Shown: positions 63,715 to 64,000 of the stretch, one piece after another | Layout: the number at the start of each line of letters is the position of its first letter | Position numbering within the stretch: position 1 is the stretch's first letter | Source of the DNA: Gillisella vitis | GTDB taxonomy: Bacteria > Pseudomonadota > Alphaproteobacteria > Rhizobiales > Rhizobiaceae | NCBI RefSeq assembly: GCF_021559775.1 | Contig: NZ_CP056047.1 | Span: forward strand, 1,364,001-1,428,000 | Direction: 5' to 3' | DNA: 64,000 bases | Position numbers and translations under genes: made by a program | Notes under the pieces: generated by a model | What the model saw: the letters and a program-made list of their open reading frames with translations, nothing else | Database searches by the model: none | Told to the model about the DNA's origin: nothing

Positions 63715-64000
63715 TTAGTCGCGTTTGACGCTCATCAGCATGTCCCACATGTCGGCACCGGTCTCGAACACTTTCGCATTGGCGGCAAACCCGTTTTCGG
63801 CGCCGATCATGTCGGTGATCTCACGTAAGGGATCGACATTGGAGGTGTCTTGCGTCGCAGGCGCGTCCGTGGAGCGCGTTGTGGTCGGCGCAACACCTGA
63901 GCCACTGGCCGAAAGATTTGTGTTCAGCCGCTGATATCCGGGCGTATCGGCATTGGCGATATTGCTGGCAATATTGCTCAGGCGTGTCTGTTGGGCCAGC
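63715..64000 (-). CDS. Flagellar rod/hook-type protein, 3' end only
   Basis: An open frame on the minus strand runs from the window edge to a TAA at 63715-63717, giving 94 residues without a start. It begins LAQQTRLSNIASNIANADTPGYQR, of which SNIANADTPGYQR is the N-terminal signature of flagellar rod, hook and hook-associated proteins (FlgB/C/E/F/G/K group). The end, FAANAKVFETGADMWDMLMS, is their C-terminal signature. Since the two signatures are only about 60 residues apart, it must be a small rod-like protein. It is probably missing only a few residues, and the gene starts just beyond the window. Confidence 0.8.
   Translation of the reverse strand, partial: LAQQTRLSNIASNIANADTPGYQRLNTNLSASGSGVAPTTTRSTDAPATQDTSNVDPLREITDMIGAENGFAANAKVFETGADMWDMLMSVKRD

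Overview
The window comes from the chromosome of a member of the Rhizobiaceae, most likely the Agrobacterium/Allorhizobium group. Three things point there. It carries a giant Growth Pole Ring-type (GPR/RgsE) polar-growth protein. It has rhizobial gene content: two-domain PilZ, DUF1883, DUF2336, ATP12, a folP-folB-folK operon, and nadABC beside a Nudix-like regulator. It also holds several palindromic intergenic repeats of the kind common in rhizobia. No rRNA, tRNA, CRISPR array, prophage or insertion sequence was recognised. Most of the window is ordinary GC-rich core genome.

Layout. 0-8.4 kb: mostly minus-strand genes (gamma carbonic anhydrase, a D,D-carboxypeptidase with a SPOR domain, a membrane protein, a BTLCP transglutaminase-like protein, a PilZ protein, and a class A-type acid phosphatase with a beta-helix tail). 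8.6-16.5 kb: rhomboid protease, CBS protein, patatin phospholipase, hisI, folE, a NifU/IscU-like scaffold, yidD and thrS. 16.7-21.2 kb: de novo NAD synthesis, a NadQ-like regulator followed by nadA-nadB-nadC, with a perfect TACTCA-AAA-TGAGTA palindrome just before nadA. 21.2-31.2 kb: nitroreductase and flavin reductase pair, a citrate-lyase-like protein divergent from a DUF2336 protein, an acetyltransferase, parE, a secreted alpha/beta hydrolase and a membrane diguanylate cyclase. 31.5-36.6 kb: tpiA, secG, pyrG, a serine hydrolase and a ureohydrolase, most followed by clear intrinsic terminators. 36.7-43.5 kb: the 2254-residue GPR-like gene with eleven 44-residue repeats. 44-47.7 kb: Hpt protein, adrenodoxin-type ferredoxin, a DUF922-like protease, folP-folB-folK.

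48.3-51.1 kb is the one region that looks foreign: AT-rich, with a small membrane-anchored protein of unknown function and an RTX-repeat protein whose natural start seems cut off by an in-frame stop codon. 51.2-55.8 kb: the glycine cleavage operon gcvT-gcvH-gcvP, preceded by a tandem glycine riboswitch and a readable promoter. 56-64 kb: a copper chaperone, small proteins, crcB, an overlapping pseudouridine synthase-HAD-ATP12 operon, a candidate small RNA, an MFS transporter, a LysE-type exporter, and the 3' end of a flagellar rod/hook-type gene running off the window.

The least expected structure is a family of 41-nt palindromes placed at gene ends in one orientation relative to the upstream gene. 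Outer stems differ in sequence but stay paired. One copy encodes the last twelve residues and the stop codon of the carbonic anhydrase.
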